Notes: a model not told the origin generated them from the letters alone. 64,000 nucleotides of DNA from VYFG01 sp965213885 (GCA_965213885.1 OZ243919.1:806001-870000), one strand, 5' to 3'; shown: positions 1 through 10,338, numbered from the stretch's first letter. Numbers and translations are program-made.

Positions 1-56
1 TCCCGTCCGCAGGTGCCGGTGCCGGGCCGGGACGCAGGGCGGGACGCCGGCAACGG

Positions 57-1550
57 GTGGCGGCACGCAGGGACGCCCGCCCCGTGCGGGTCCCCCATAT
101 CTGCCGCCGCATCGCGACCTACGATGTCCTTTCCGAGGAGGGGCTCTGCCTGATCGAACGGAACGCCGACACGATCCTGCGCGATGTGGGCATGGAGGTG
201 CGGAACGACTCCGAGGCGCTGCGTCTTTACCAGGAGGCGGGGGCGGATGTGCGGGGTACCCGGGTGCGGTTCGAGCCCGGATTCTGCCGGCAGATCATCA
301 GGGATTCGGCGCCCCGTGAATTTGTCCAGCATGCACGGAACCCCGACAACAACGTGGTCATCGGGGGGAACAACACCGTGCTTGCGCCGTCATGGGGGCC
401 CCCGTTCGTGCATGACCTCGACCGCGGTCGGCGCTACGCCAAGCTCGAGGATTTCCACGAACTGGTGAAGATTCACCAGACCATCCCCTGGCTGCATCAC
501 TCCGGCGGGATCGTCTGCGAGCCGGTGGACATCCCCACCAACAAGCGACACCTCGACATGCTGTTCGGGCACTTCCGGTACTCGGACCGGGCCTGTTTCG
601 GCGCGCTCATCGGCGAGGAGCGGGCAAGGGACTCGGTAGCCATGGCGAAGGTGGTGTTCGGCGAAGAATTCGTCGAGCAGCACTGCGTGCTCTATTCAGT
701 GGCCAATACCAACGCGCCGCTGGTGCTGGATTCGGCCATGTCCGGCGCCCTTCGAACCTATGCCGCCCACAATCAGGCGGTGGCCTGCACGCCCTGGACC
801 CTGTCCGGGGCCATGAGCCCCTGCACGGTGGCAGGGACTCTGGCCCAGGTCCTGGCGGAGGCCATGGCGGTGTGCGCACTGACTCAGCTCGTACGGCCCG
901 GCGCGCCCTGCCTCATGGGCAGTTTTGCCACTGCCATTTCCATGCAGTCCGGCGCACCCACATTCGGCACTCCGGAAGCCGCCAAGCTGGTGCTGGCGTC
1001 CGGACAGCTCGCCCGCCGCCTGGGCCTGCCCCTGCATACCGTGGGCGCGCTGTCGGCCTCCAAGCTGCCCGATGCCCAGGCGGAGCAGGAGGCGGTGATG
1101 GGTCTCATCATGGCGGTGCTTGCCGGGGCGAACTTCATCAACCACGCCACCGGCTGGCTGGAGGGCGGACTGGTGACCGGTTACGAGAAAACCATGATCG
1201 ATGCCGACCTCTGCGGCAAGCTCGTCGATTTCTGCAAGGGCGTGGACCTGTCCGACGAGGCCCAGGCCCTGGAGGCGATCCAGGAAACCGGGCCCGGCGC
1301 CCACTTCCTGTCGAATCCCCACACCCTGCGCAATTTTGACAGCGCCTTCTACCGTTCCAGCGTGGCGGACAACAATGCCTTCGAGCAGTGGCAGGCGGAT
1401 GGCGCCCTGGATGCGGCCAGCCGTGCCAACCGGCTCTGGAAACAGGCCCTCGAGGAATACCGTGAGCCCGCTATGGAACCCGCCGTCCTCGATGGCCTGT
1501 TGGAATTCGTGGCCCGGCGCAAGGCCCGGGTGCCGGATCAGTGGCATTGA
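57..1550 (+). CDS. Trimethylamine methyltransferase (MttB) family protein, possibly 5'-partial
   Basis: A 497-residue protein of the MttB family, whose members move a methyl group from a quaternary or tertiary amine to a corrinoid protein. The reading frame has no in-frame TAG, so this is a non-pyrrolysine member; characterised ones of that class demethylate glycine betaine and related compounds, and the substrate here is inferred. The GTG at 57 is only the first start codon inside the window: the frame is open to the left edge and would add an Arg/Gly-rich leader of the kind often seen at the N-terminus of this family, so the true start may lie outside. The next gene begins about 80 bases downstream on the same strand and encodes a methylglycine dehydrogenase-like protein, which fits a demethylation pathway. 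No cognate corrinoid protein gene is visible. Confidence 0.85.
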   Translation: MAARRDARPVRVPHICRRIATYDVLSEEGLCLIERNADTILRDVGMEVRNDSEALRLYQEAGADVRGTRVRFEPGFCRQIIRDSAPREFVQHARNPDNNVVIGGNNTVLAPSWGPPFVHDLDRGRRYAKLEDFHELVKIHQTIPWLHHSGGIVCEPVDIPTNKRHLDMLFGHFRYSDRACFGALIGEERARDSVAMAKVVFGEEFVEQHCVLYSVANTNAPLVLDSAMSGALRTYAAHNQAVACTPWTLSGAMSPCTVAGTLAQVLAEAMAVCALTQLVRPGAPCLMGSFATAISMQSGAPTFGTPEAAKLVLASGQLARRLGLPLHTVGALSASKLPDAQAEQEAVMGLIMAVLAGANFINHATGWLEGGLVTGYEKTMIDADLCGKLVDFCKGVDLSDEAQALEAIQETGPGAHFLSNPHTLRNFDSAFYRSSVADNNAFEQWQADGALDAASRANRLWKQALEEYREPAMEPAVLDGLLEFVARRKARVPDQWH

Positions 1551-1633
1551 GCCGGTGATGGTTGACGGGCCGCCTCCGCGCCGGCGGGTAGTCCCGGTGC
1601 CCCGGCTGACCGGTTCCCAGGGGGGCGGGCCGA

Positions 1634-4054
1634 ATGGTTGACGGCCGGACCGTCGTGGTCGGTGGCGGCGCTATCGGGCTCAGTGTTGCCTACCACCTTG
1701 GCAGGGCAGGGGTCGATGATGTCCTGCTGGTGGAACGCAACCGGCTCGGCAGTGGCACCTCGTGGCATGCCGCGGGCATCGTCGGGCCGCTCAGGGCAAC
1801 CCGGAACCTGACCGAACTCGCCCGTTACGGCATCGGTCTCTTTCGCCGCCTGGAGGATGAAACCGGGCAGGCCACGGGCTATCGCCAGACCGGGGGTTAT
1901 TGGCTGGCGCAGACTGACGCCCGCCTGGTGGAACTGAAACGCCTGGCCTGTCTGGGACAGATGCATGAACTGGATGCCCGTGTCGTTGCGCCGCGGGAGG
2001 TGGGGGGGCACATTGCCCACCTGGATGTCGGGGGGTTGAGTGGCGCGCTCTGGGTCGCCGAGGACGGCCAGGTCAACCCGGTGGACCTTTGCATGGCCTA
2101 CGCGCGCGGCGCCCGCAATCACGGCGTGGAGGTCCGCGAACAGGCCGGTGTCATCGGCATGGTCCGGCGCGGTGACCGGGTGGTGGCGATTACGCTTTCC
2201 GACGGGGAGGAGATTCCCGTCTGTGCGGTGGTCAACTGCGCAGGCCTCTGGGCCAGGGAACTGGCCGCCCTGGTGGATGTGGATGTGCCGCTCAGGGCGG
2301 TGGAGCACATGTACATCGTCACCCGGCCGGTCACCGGGCTGCCGGACCCCTGCCCGGTGGTCCGCGACCTCGACAGCGGCGTCTACCTGAAGGGCGATGC
2401 CGGCAGGCTGGTGCTCGGCATGTTCGAGCGGAATGCCCGTGTCTGGGATCCCTCCAGTGTGGATTCCGGGGTGGATTTCCTGGAATTCCCGGAGGACTGG
2501 GACCACGCCGAACCCATGCTGGAGGCGGGTATCCGACGGGTGCCGGTGATGGCGGAGCTAGGCATCTCCCGGTTCATGAACGGGCCGGAAAGTTTTACCC
2601 CGGACACCCGGCAGATCATGGGACGAGCGCCGGGCCTTGCCAACTTCTACGTTGCCGCGGGATTCAATTCAATCGGCATCATGTCTTCCGCCGGGGTGGG
2701 ACGGGCCATGGCGCAGTGGGTGGTCTGCGACCGTCCGGACCGGGAGCTGTGGTCGGTGGACATCCGGCGCTTCCTGCCCGGCGACAACGACCCGGATTTT
2801 CTCGATGCCCGTATCCCGGAGTCCGTTCACGGCCAGTTCGACGTTCACTGGCCCTACCGGCAGCATTGCACCGGGCGGGACCGGGTACGCAGCCCCTGGC
2901 ATGCCGAGCTGGCCGCCTGCGGGGCCGTGTTCGGCGCTCCCACGGGCTGGGAGCGGCCGCTGTGGTTTGCGCGGGGAGAGGATGAGAAGGGTTTCCGCTA
3001 CAGTTACGGTCCCCAGTGCTGGTGGCCGGCAGCCGGGCGCGAGGCCAGCCGGTTGATGACATCGGGAGCGGTGTTCGAACTGTCTCCGTTCAGCAAGTTC
3101 CTGGTGGAGGGGGGCGGCGCCCTGGAATCCCTGCAGCGCATTTGCACGAACCGCATTGATGTTGCCCCGGGGCGAATGGTGTACAGCCTGTGGCTGAACG
3201 AGGATGGCGGTATCGAGGGTGACTGCACGCTGACCCGGACTGCTCCGGAGGCCTGGCTGGTGATGACCGGGGCCGCCACCCGGGTGAAGGATTATCATCA
3301 TCTGCGCGAGCGGCTGCCCGCAGGAGTCATGGTGATCGATGTGACCGAGGCGCATGCCGTCCTGGGGGTGATGGGGCCAGCCAGCGGTGCACTGCTCGCG
3401 GCGCTGTGTTGCGTGGATACCGGCCTGGCCGCATTCCCCTTCGCAACGTCCCGGCAGGTTACCGTCGGTGGCGCGGAAATCCGGGCCAGTCGGATCAGCT
3501 ATGTCGGCGAGCGGGGCTGGGAACTGATGATCCCGGTGGAGCAGGCCGAGTCCGTACTGGATGCGGTCATGGAGGAGATGGAGCCCAGGTCCATGGGTTT
3601 CGCAGGCCATTTCTGTCTCGACAGCTGCCGCCTGGAAAAGGGCCACGTTCACTGGGGGCATGACGTCGGCCCCGATGACGACCCCCTGGAGGCCGGGCTG
3701 ATGTTCGCGGTGCGGATGAGAGGCGGATTCGATTTCATCGGCAAGGCAGCGCTGGCATCGAAGGTAGGGACGCCGCCGAAAACGGCAAGGCGCCTGTTCG
3801 AGGTGCTGGCGCCGGAGCCGCCGCTGCTGCTTCATGACGAGCCCATCTTCCGCGGGGAAGCACCGGTGGGACAGACTACGTCCGGCGGCATCGGCTTTCG
3901 TACCGGCAAGGCGCTTTGTATGGGCTATGTTGCTGCGGACGACGACGGGTCGGACCAGGGCAGGTGGGCCGTCGAGGTCGCCGGCGAACGGTTTCCCCTG
4001 CGTATGCTCGAACGGGCCCCCTACGATCCGGCAGGCAGCAGGATGCGGACATGA
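1634..4054 (+). CDS. Dimethylglycine/sarcosine dehydrogenase-like flavoprotein (first copy)
   Basis: An 806-residue two-part enzyme expected to oxidise an N-methyl group of dimethylglycine, sarcosine or a similar amine and pass the one-carbon unit to tetrahydrofolate. The N-terminal half is a DAO-type FAD domain with a GGGAIG dinucleotide fold at residues 10-15 and the SWHAAG motif whose His45 corresponds to the residue carrying covalent FAD in mammalian dimethylglycine and sarcosine dehydrogenases. The C-terminal half resembles the folate-binding GcvT domains. The length is normal for the family. It follows the MttB gene and its stop overlaps the start of the next homologue as ATGA, so the three genes probably form one operon. 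The exact substrate cannot be read from sequence. Confidence 0.88.
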   Translation: MVDGRTVVVGGGAIGLSVAYHLGRAGVDDVLLVERNRLGSGTSWHAAGIVGPLRATRNLTELARYGIGLFRRLEDETGQATGYRQTGGYWLAQTDARLVELKRLACLGQMHELDARVVAPREVGGHIAHLDVGGLSGALWVAEDGQVNPVDLCMAYARGARNHGVEVREQAGVIGMVRRGDRVVAITLSDGEEIPVCAVVNCAGLWARELAALVDVDVPLRAVEHMYIVTRPVTGLPDPCPVVRDLDSGVYLKGDAGRLVLGMFERNARVWDPSSVDSGVDFLEFPEDWDHAEPMLEAGIRRVPVMAELGISRFMNGPESFTPDTRQIMGRAPGLANFYVAAGFNSIGIMSSAGVGRAMAQWVVCDRPDRELWSVDIRRFLPGDNDPDFLDARIPESVHGQFDVHWPYRQHCTGRDRVRSPWHAELAACGAVFGAPTGWERPLWFARGEDEKGFRYSYGPQCWWPAAGREASRLMTSGAVFELSPFSKFLVEGGGALESLQRICTNRIDVAPGRMVYSLWLNEDGGIEGDCTLTRTAPEAWLVMTGAATRVKDYHHLRERLPAGVMVIDVTEAHAVLGVMGPASGALLAALCCVDTGLAAFPFATSRQVTVGGAEIRASRISYVGERGWELMIPVEQAESVLDAVMEEMEPRSMGFAGHFCLDSCRLEKGHVHWGHDVGPDDDPLEAGLMFAVRMRGGFDFIGKAALASKVGTPPKTARRLFEVLAPEPPLLLHDEPIFRGEAPVGQTTSGGIGFRTGKALCMGYVAADDDGSDQGRWAVEVAGERFPLRMLERAPYDPAGSRMRT

Positions 4055-6468
4055 GGAATCACGCGCGGGTTGCCATCGTCGGCGGCGGCATCTACGGCTG
4101 CGGCCTGCTCCTGCAGCTGGTGGAGAAGGGCTGGCGTGACGTGATCCTGATCGAGAAGTCCGAACTGACCGCCGGGTCCACCTGGCACGCGGCCGGATTC
4201 TGCACCCACTACAGCTTCAGCCCGACCCATCTTTACATGCGCCGGTTCAGCACCGATCTCTATCGCCGTCTGGAGGAGGAGGGTGCGGAGCCCACGGGCT
4301 ATCATCGCTGCGCCGGCCTCCGAGTGACCCACGACCCGGACCGAATGGATGAATTCCGTCACGGAATCTCCGTCGGCCGGCAGGCAGGTATCGACTTCGA
4401 GCTGATCGGACCTTCCGAAATCACCAGGCTCTTTCCGCTCATGGGCGTCGACGGGCTGCTCGGTGCCCTCTATGAACCCACCGATGGCTACGTCGACCCG
4501 GCCCAGGCCACCCAGGCCATGGCGCGGCTGGCGCGGGCGGGCGGCGCCCGTATTCTCCGGCAGAGCCCGGTGGAGACCATCGACCGGACACCGTCCGGTG
4601 AATGGCGCCTCGGGACACCAGAGCACGAGATCATTGCCGAGCATGTGGTTATCGCAGCCGGCTTCTGGGCCAACGAGGTGGGCAGGCTACTCGGCCTCGA
4701 CCTGCCGGTCACCCCCATGCTGCATCAGTATATTGTCACCGAGGATCATCCGGATATCGCCGCCTGCCCGGTGGACAGCATTCCCCTGGTGCGTCATCAT
4801 GACTTTCAGTGGTACACCCGCCGGGAACGGGATGGCCTGATACTCGGCGCCTACGAGGAGACGCCCCGGACCTGGTCCGTGGACGGGGTGCCCGGGCATT
4901 TCGGCATGGAACTGTTCGATCCTGAACTCGAGCGGGTGGCTCACCTGATGGCGGATGCCATGGAACGGATCCCAGCGCTGAACGAGGCGGGAATCCGGAC
5001 CACCGTGCACGGCCCCGTCAGTTATTGCGCCGACGGCCAGCCGCTGATCGGCCCGGCGCCGGGATTGCGAAATGCCTGGCTTGCCTGCGGCAGCGGTTTC
5101 GGTATCGGCGAAGGCGCAGGTGCGGGCCGGTTGCTGGCGGAATGGATGGTCGAGGGGCAGCCGCCCCTGCACATGGGCATCTTCGACCCCAGACGCTTCG
5201 GCGATTATGCCGGTCGCGACTATCGTGTCGACAAGGCGGTGGAGGTTTTCGCGTTGCAGTTCGCAACCCATTACCCGCTGGAGGAACGGCCCGCCGGTCG
5301 TCCCGCCAAGAAAACGCCTGTCTACGGTCGGCTGCAACAGGCGGGCGCCCGGTTCGGCTGTGTCTACGGCTGGGAGCGGGCAAACTGGTTTGCCGCCGGC
5401 GATGAGCAGCACACCCTCAGCTTCCGTCGCACCGAATGGTTCGATGCCGTGGCGCGGGAAGTGAAGGCGGTGTCGGAACACGCTGGTGTGATCGATGCAT
5501 CCGGGTTTGGCAAGCTGCGTGTCAGTGGCACGGATGCCACCGCGTTTCTCGACCGGCTGTCCGCCAACCGGCTGCCGGGCAGGGGAGGCGAGATCCGCCT
5601 TTGCCATTGCCTCAATCCGAAGGGTTCGGTGGAGTGCGAATTCACCGTCACGCGCCTGGAGGATGGCGCGTACTACCTGGTGTACGCGGCCGCCGCGGAG
5701 TCGCACCACCTGGACTGGCTTCGCTGCCACCTCCCGGAGAGCGCTGATGTCGCCATTGAAAACATCACCAGTTCCCGAGGCGTTCTCGGGCTCGCGGGCC
5801 CTGCCTCGCGGGACATCCTGTCGGGATTGACCGGTACCTGCCTGGACAACGGGTCATTTCCGTGGCTGTCCGCGCAATCCATCAGGGTGGCGGGGAAAGA
5901 CGTGTTGGCCATGCGCGTCAGCTACACCGGCGAACTCGGCTGGGAGTTGCATCACGACATCGACGACCAGGTTGTCCTGTACGACGCCCTGAAGGGGTTG
6001 ACGGAAATCCCACCGCCCGTGGATTTCGGGTTTTATGCCATGAACAGCATGCGCATGGAAAAGGCATACAGGGCCTGGGGCGGCGAACTCACTGTAGAGA
6101 ATACCGCCTGGGAACTTGGCCTGGAGCGGTTCGTTGTCCTTGAAGGGCGTGATTTTATCGGCCGGGATGCGCTGGTAAATCAACAAAGGGATGGTGTCCG
6201 GCACCGCCTTCTTTACGCGGAAGTGGACACCGTCGACACCGACATCATCGGCGGTGAAGCCGTATTCCTGGAAGGCGAACGGATCGGCGTCGCGGTTTCC
6301 GGCTCCTACGGGCACCGGATCGGACGGAATCTGTCATTCCTGCTGCTCCCGTCCGATGCGGCCAAACGGGAAGGCTCCCTTGCCGTCGAGGTGCTGGGGC
6401 GTATGTGCCCCGCGAATTTGGTGAGCGTACCCGCCTACGACCCCGGGAACATGCTGCCCCGGGGGTGA
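4051..6468 (+). CDS. Dimethylglycine/sarcosine dehydrogenase-like flavoprotein (second copy)
   Basis: A second 805-residue DAO plus GcvT-like flavoprotein. A longer open frame begins at 3916, but the ATG at 4051 is preferred: it overlaps the upstream stop as ATGA and places the FAD motif GGGIYG at residues 11-16, with the covalent-flavin candidate His46 in STWHAAG. The protein is clearly divergent from its neighbour rather than a recent duplicate, so the two may act on successive substrates such as dimethylglycine and then sarcosine; that order is inference. It is the last gene of the probable three-gene operon; the next gene is on the opposite strand. Confidence 0.87.
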   Translation: MRNHARVAIVGGGIYGCGLLLQLVEKGWRDVILIEKSELTAGSTWHAAGFCTHYSFSPTHLYMRRFSTDLYRRLEEEGAEPTGYHRCAGLRVTHDPDRMDEFRHGISVGRQAGIDFELIGPSEITRLFPLMGVDGLLGALYEPTDGYVDPAQATQAMARLARAGGARILRQSPVETIDRTPSGEWRLGTPEHEIIAEHVVIAAGFWANEVGRLLGLDLPVTPMLHQYIVTEDHPDIAACPVDSIPLVRHHDFQWYTRRERDGLILGAYEETPRTWSVDGVPGHFGMELFDPELERVAHLMADAMERIPALNEAGIRTTVHGPVSYCADGQPLIGPAPGLRNAWLACGSGFGIGEGAGAGRLLAEWMVEGQPPLHMGIFDPRRFGDYAGRDYRVDKAVEVFALQFATHYPLEERPAGRPAKKTPVYGRLQQAGARFGCVYGWERANWFAAGDEQHTLSFRRTEWFDAVAREVKAVSEHAGVIDASGFGKLRVSGTDATAFLDRLSANRLPGRGGEIRLCHCLNPKGSVECEFTVTRLEDGAYYLVYAAAAESHHLDWLRCHLPESADVAIENITSSRGVLGLAGPASRDILSGLTGTCLDNGSFPWLSAQSIRVAGKDVLAMRVSYTGELGWELHHDIDDQVVLYDALKGLTEIPPPVDFGFYAMNSMRMEKAYRAWGGELTVENTAWELGLERFVVLEGRDFIGRDALVNQQRDGVRHRLLYAEVDTVDTDIIGGEAVFLEGERIGVAVSGSYGHRIGRNLSFLLLPSDAAKREGSLAVEVLGRMCPANLVSVPAYDPGNMLPRG

Positions 6469-6767
6469 TTGCAAGACGAATTCATCCCCTCCAGGAATTT
6501 CCGCCGAAACAAAAATTTAGGTCCAAGAGTATGAGAACTCCTGTGGTGGCAGGGTAAAGCTGTCGTTGTTTGGGTGGGAGCGTTGTACTGGCACGCACTT
6601 GGTCTGCTGGGCGAAATGACGTGTGGTTGCGCGACGATGGCAGTACGCTGGTCGCTGCCGAACCCGTATCGAATGGTGTGCCTGATCAACTGCACACATT
6701 CACGGTCCATGCCATTGAATCGGTTGCATGGAGTGTTGATCGCATTCCCAGTCAGGTCTTATGGGTA
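6469..6767. other. Intergenic region between convergent genes
   Basis: About 300 bases between the convergent methylglycine dehydrogenase-like and MscS genes. Open frames here lack recognisable protein features. A GC-rich inverted repeat at 6441-6464 just precedes and abuts the upstream stop codon but has no T-run, so no terminator is called. Confidence 0.5.
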
Positions 6768-8108
6768 CTATGCCTCCTTGATGTGCCCGGCCCTTGTGGC
6801 GGTCTGCATGGACAAAGGAACGTCACTCGACTTCAGGTGGAGATCCCGCTGCGGGAAGGGGATTTCGATTCCGTGCTCGTGGAACAGGTCCCAGACACGG
6901 AGCAGAACTTCGCTGATGACATTGGACCGCCCCTCGGACGGGTCATCGATCCAGAGCCGGATTTCCAGGTTGACCGAACTGTCGCCAAAACCCATCAGCA
7001 GACATCGCGGGGCCGGGCTGGACAGCACCCGTGGAACGCCGGCGGAGGCCTCGCGGCACAGTTCAATCGCGAGATGCAAATCGGACTTGTAGGCAATGCC
7101 CACCGGAATGTTGAGCCGGACAGCCTTGTCGCTGTGTGACCAGTTCTCCACCCGCTGGGTAATCAGTTCCTCGTTCGGGATGAGGTATTCGACTCCGTCG
7201 CGGGTCCGTATCGACGCGTAGCGCGCGCCGAGGGACGCGACCCAGCCATAGGTGCCGCCGACCGCGATGACATCGTTCGGCTTGATCGATTTGTCCATCA
7301 GCAGCAGGAGACCGCTGACCAGGTTGGACACGACTTTCTGCAACCCAATGCCGAGACCGATCCCAAGAGCGCCGCCGAACACGGTGAGGGCGGTGAGGTC
7401 GATTCCCAGGCCGCCGATTGTGATCAGGAATGCCAGGATGATCAGGACGATCTTGATGATTTTCGTGATCAGCACCTGGACCGACGGTGTCAGGTCTTTC
7501 GACTGCCCGATACGTCGCTCGAGCACGGTGGACACCATTGCAAAGATCCAAAGGAGCAGACCGAGGATCAGGGCCGCCTTGGCCAGGGAGAGGATTGAAA
7601 TCCGGACTTCCCCGAAGGTCATGCCGACGCCGTCGAGTAGTGTCACTGCGGCATCGAACAGCCCCAGTGCCGCCAGCGCGGCGACACTCCACGCGGTCCA
7701 GGCCACGATCTGGGACAGCAAATCGTTCCGGATGATCCCGGAGGCCAGGCGGATGGCCACCCAGGCCCCGGCGAGAATTGCCGCAGTCTGGGTCAGGTAA
7801 TGACCGAACAGGGCGGACTGCATCCCTGCTTCGGCCACGATCCACAGAAAAGCCAGGACCACGATCGGTGTGGATAGCCCGGCGAGGCGGAGAAGAACCC
7901 CCTGGACCTCGACGCGCTTGGTCTGGTTCTCCGACAAATTCCCGATGACACGTCTGAGTCGGGGTCCGAGCAGCCGGGCGGCCGCCAGTGACAGCAGGAT
8001 CAGCACGGCCTGAATCGCATTGTCGACGACCAGCACATGGCTGTCGATCCAGCTTTCCAGGGTGGCGCGGATTTCGGAAAAATCCAGCATGTGGGTGAAT
8101 TCGTTCAT
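6768..8108 (-). CDS. MscS-family mechanosensitive ion channel
   Basis: A 446-residue inner-membrane protein with about five hydrophobic segments followed by the pore-lining and beta-domain signature of MscS: a Gly/Ala-rich helix (GGALGIGLGIGLQKVVSN) and then the PNDVIAVGG and YLIPNEELITQ segments. MscS channels open under membrane tension and release solutes on hypo-osmotic shock. The protein is longer than E. coli MscS by about 160 residues of extra N-terminal membrane region. It stands alone, with a 640-base gap upstream. Nearby betaine catabolism genes make an osmotic context plausible but not shown. Confidence 0.88.
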   Translation of the reverse strand: MNEFTHMLDFSEIRATLESWIDSHVLVVDNAIQAVLILLSLAAARLLGPRLRRVIGNLSENQTKRVEVQGVLLRLAGLSTPIVVLAFLWIVAEAGMQSALFGHYLTQTAAILAGAWVAIRLASGIIRNDLLSQIVAWTAWSVAALAALGLFDAAVTLLDGVGMTFGEVRISILSLAKAALILGLLLWIFAMVSTVLERRIGQSKDLTPSVQVLITKIIKIVLIILAFLITIGGLGIDLTALTVFGGALGIGLGIGLQKVVSNLVSGLLLLMDKSIKPNDVIAVGGTYGWVASLGARYASIRTRDGVEYLIPNEELITQRVENWSHSDKAVRLNIPVGIAYKSDLHLAIELCREASAGVPRVLSSPAPRCLLMGFGDSSVNLEIRLWIDDPSEGRSNVISEVLLRVWDLFHEHGIEIPFPQRDLHLKSSDVPLSMQTATRAGHIKEA

Positions 8109-8748
8109 TGGACCGGCTCCTGGCGCTAAATCTGGTGCTGGAAATTGAGGATGACGTACAAGGCTAAGGCAGCATGGGTATCTGCATGGCCGGGTCGATC
8201 ATCCTGGTGACCAGCGGATTGAATCGGCGAATACCCATAGCCTCCCGGCCAATCCCCGGCCTGGGGCCTGATCGCGCTGTTGTGGGAAATCTGCACCCGC
8301 AATCTTGATTGCACGGCATTTTCTCAGAGTTCTTTCCGGGAATTTGTATCATCCTATTTATCGAGGATGGCCATTTTGCAGTCAATACCCTATTGCGTTA
8401 CTGCTGATGACAAATTGCCGTGGCCGACCTGTCCGCAGGAAATTACCGAAGACGAGGCAAGACCCGGCCAAGTGCTCAAGCGCAGCCCGGCGGGCGCGGA
8501 GCTACTGGTGACGATCCAGCTTGACGCGGTGGTGGCTCATGAAAAACACGGCAGTCGGTGATGCTGTTTCCGAGATCAGAACTGCACAGTCACCCGCCTA
8601 TTGTCTTATGCCTTTACCAGTCCCCCTGTCAATCAATTCGCCGCAGATATCCGATTCGCTAACTTCCGGACATATGGATGACTTTTCGGGCCACAGAAAT
8701 GGCAATCGTGGCATTGTGGTGAACATAACCGCTTCCGGCTCATGGAAG
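8109..8748. other. Intergenic region, no recognisable gene
   Basis: Some 640 bases between the MscS gene and the AAA-ATPase gene, which are on the same strand. The base composition is lower in GC than the flanking housekeeping genes. The short open frames on both strands show no family motif and no good ribosome binding site. No RNA gene or strong terminator was found. Confidence 0.5.
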
Positions 8749-10338
8749 TCATACGATGAGAGGGCTTTCAGGTCGGCCCGAGGCCACCTTCACCGCCGCC
8801 AGGTTCCGATTCTCCGCGCTGAACGCCACGCCGATCAGATGGATCGGCTCCCCCCGGTCCCGGTATTTCTCGGCGTATCCCTTCGCCTGTATCTGATCGA
8901 TTGCCGATTGGGCCGCTGCATCACCGTCCCCCTCCCCCCCGGCCATCTTGAACTCGAACACGAACACCTGACCGCCGTGGAGCACCACCATGTCCGCACG
9001 GCCCCTGCCGGAAGAGTCCTCCACCCGAAGGTCCAGGTCGATGGTTCGAAAGCAGGCGTACAGCATCCCGGCGTACCAGGCCTCGTAGCGGGCCGGACTG
9101 TTGGCACCCTGCCACTGGTAGGGTATGCCAGCGAAGAATGATCGAAGATGATCCGCGAACCCGTCGAAGTCATTGGCCACCAGTAGACGGCCGAGTGCCT
9201 TGCCCCGGTCCGACACCTCCTTGCCCTGCCGGCCCAGATAACCCAACAAGCCCTGGTTCAGGCTCTGGCGGACTTCGAGATTGGGATAATCAAGGGTATA
9301 GAACGTCTGGGCACCGTCCTGCTCCATCTCCGTAATGGTCAGGTATCCGGTCTGGAGCAACAGTGCATCGATGCTGATGTTCTCGACATCGAAAGTGGAA
9401 ACCAACTCCTCATCGGAAACCCGGTTCTCCAGTTCCATCGGGCTGACCTCCCGCTCCATCATCATCCGGAACAGGAAGGTGGGAGAACCGGTCTCGAACC
9501 AGTGGGGCTTGAACCGACGTTTCCGGAACAGCAGCAGGAGGTCGAACGGGTTGTAGAGCTTCTCGTCGCCGAGCCAGTGATAGCCGTTGTACCACTCCCG
9601 GATCCGGTCCCGGTCGAGCCCGGGAAGTTCCGGAGCGAAGACCGTGTCGAGGTCCCTGTCCGTATATCCGCAGATGGTGGCGAACTCCGGGTCGAGGCTG
9701 ATGTTGTCCAGGTTGTTGAGACCGGGAAAGAGACTCACCCGGGAGAACATGCTGACCCCGGTGACGAAGACGAAGCGGACGTCCCGGGCGCTGTCCTTGA
9801 TGATGCCGTAGAAGCCTCTGAGGTAGTCCCGATTGGCCTTGGCCAGTTCGGGGTTGTCGATGACGTCCAGGATCGGCTTGTCGTATTCGTCCACCAGGAC
9901 GACTGCCTGCCGGCCGGTGGTCCGATGGAGACGGTCCAGGAGTGTCCGGAGCCGCCTGGGGGCCGTGACCGTTGATTGCGTCGGCTCGAGGCCGGCCTGA
10001 CGTTCGGCGATTTCCAGTTGATCGAGAATGTCTCCGTCGATGTCGTGGGGATTGTCGTACTTGCCGCCGAAGCTCAGCCGCACCACCGGGTGCTTGATAG
10101 ACCAGTCCCAATGCGCATGGATGTCGAGGCCCTGGAACAGGGGCTCGTTGCCCTCGAACAGTTCCCGCAGGGTATCGACCAGAAGGCTCTTGCCGAACCT
10201 CCGCGGCCGGGAGAGGAAATAATACCGCCCCTGGTTGATCAGCCGCCGGATATGGGGGGTCTTGTCAACGTAGTAACAATCCTGTTCCCGGATCGTGCGG
10301 AAGTCCTGGATGCCGATCGGGAGCTGGCGGTGGTGCAT
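8749..10338 (-). CDS. AAA-ATPase-like protein with C-terminal PD-(D/E)XK nuclease domain
   Basis: A 529-residue protein of the family combining an AAA-ATPase-like domain (PF09820 type) with a PD-(D/E)XK nuclease-like domain (PF08011 type). The Walker A-like SRPRRFGKS lies at residues 43-51, the Walker B-like VVLVDEYDKP near residue 150, and the C-terminal GRADMVV followed by VFVFEFK gives the D and E-x-K of the nuclease-like fold. The family is common in accessory regions of bacteria and has no firmly assigned role; defence or mobile-element functions have been proposed. It sits downstream of a tRNA-Leu gene, a frequent insertion point for mobile DNA, but no integrase or repeat was seen here. 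The start at 10338 leaves a short, typical N-terminus. Confidence 0.85.
   Translation of the reverse strand: MHHRQLPIGIQDFRTIREQDCYYVDKTPHIRRLINQGRYYFLSRPRRFGKSLLVDTLRELFEGNEPLFQGLDIHAHWDWSIKHPVVRLSFGGKYDNPHDIDGDILDQLEIAERQAGLEPTQSTVTAPRRLRTLLDRLHRTTGRQAVVLVDEYDKPILDVIDNPELAKANRDYLRGFYGIIKDSARDVRFVFVTGVSMFSRVSLFPGLNNLDNISLDPEFATICGYTDRDLDTVFAPELPGLDRDRIREWYNGYHWLGDEKLYNPFDLLLLFRKRRFKPHWFETGSPTFLFRMMMEREVSPMELENRVSDEELVSTFDVENISIDALLLQTGYLTITEMEQDGAQTFYTLDYPNLEVRQSLNQGLLGYLGRQGKEVSDRGKALGRLLVANDFDGFADHLRSFFAGIPYQWQGANSPARYEAWYAGMLYACFRTIDLDLRVEDSSGRGRADMVVLHGGQVFVFEFKMAGGEGDGDAAAQSAIDQIQAKGYAEKYRDRGEPIHLIGVAFSAENRNLAAVKVASGRPESPLIV

Noticed and set aside
57..1550. A pyrrolysine codon in the MttB gene
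   Set aside because: The frame contains no in-frame TAG, so this is a non-pyrrolysine homologue.
6441..6464. GC-rich hairpin (CCCCGGG with CCCGGGG) at the end of the second methylglycine dehydrogenase-like gene
   Set aside because: It is not followed by a T-run and abuts the stop codon, so a terminator is not supported.
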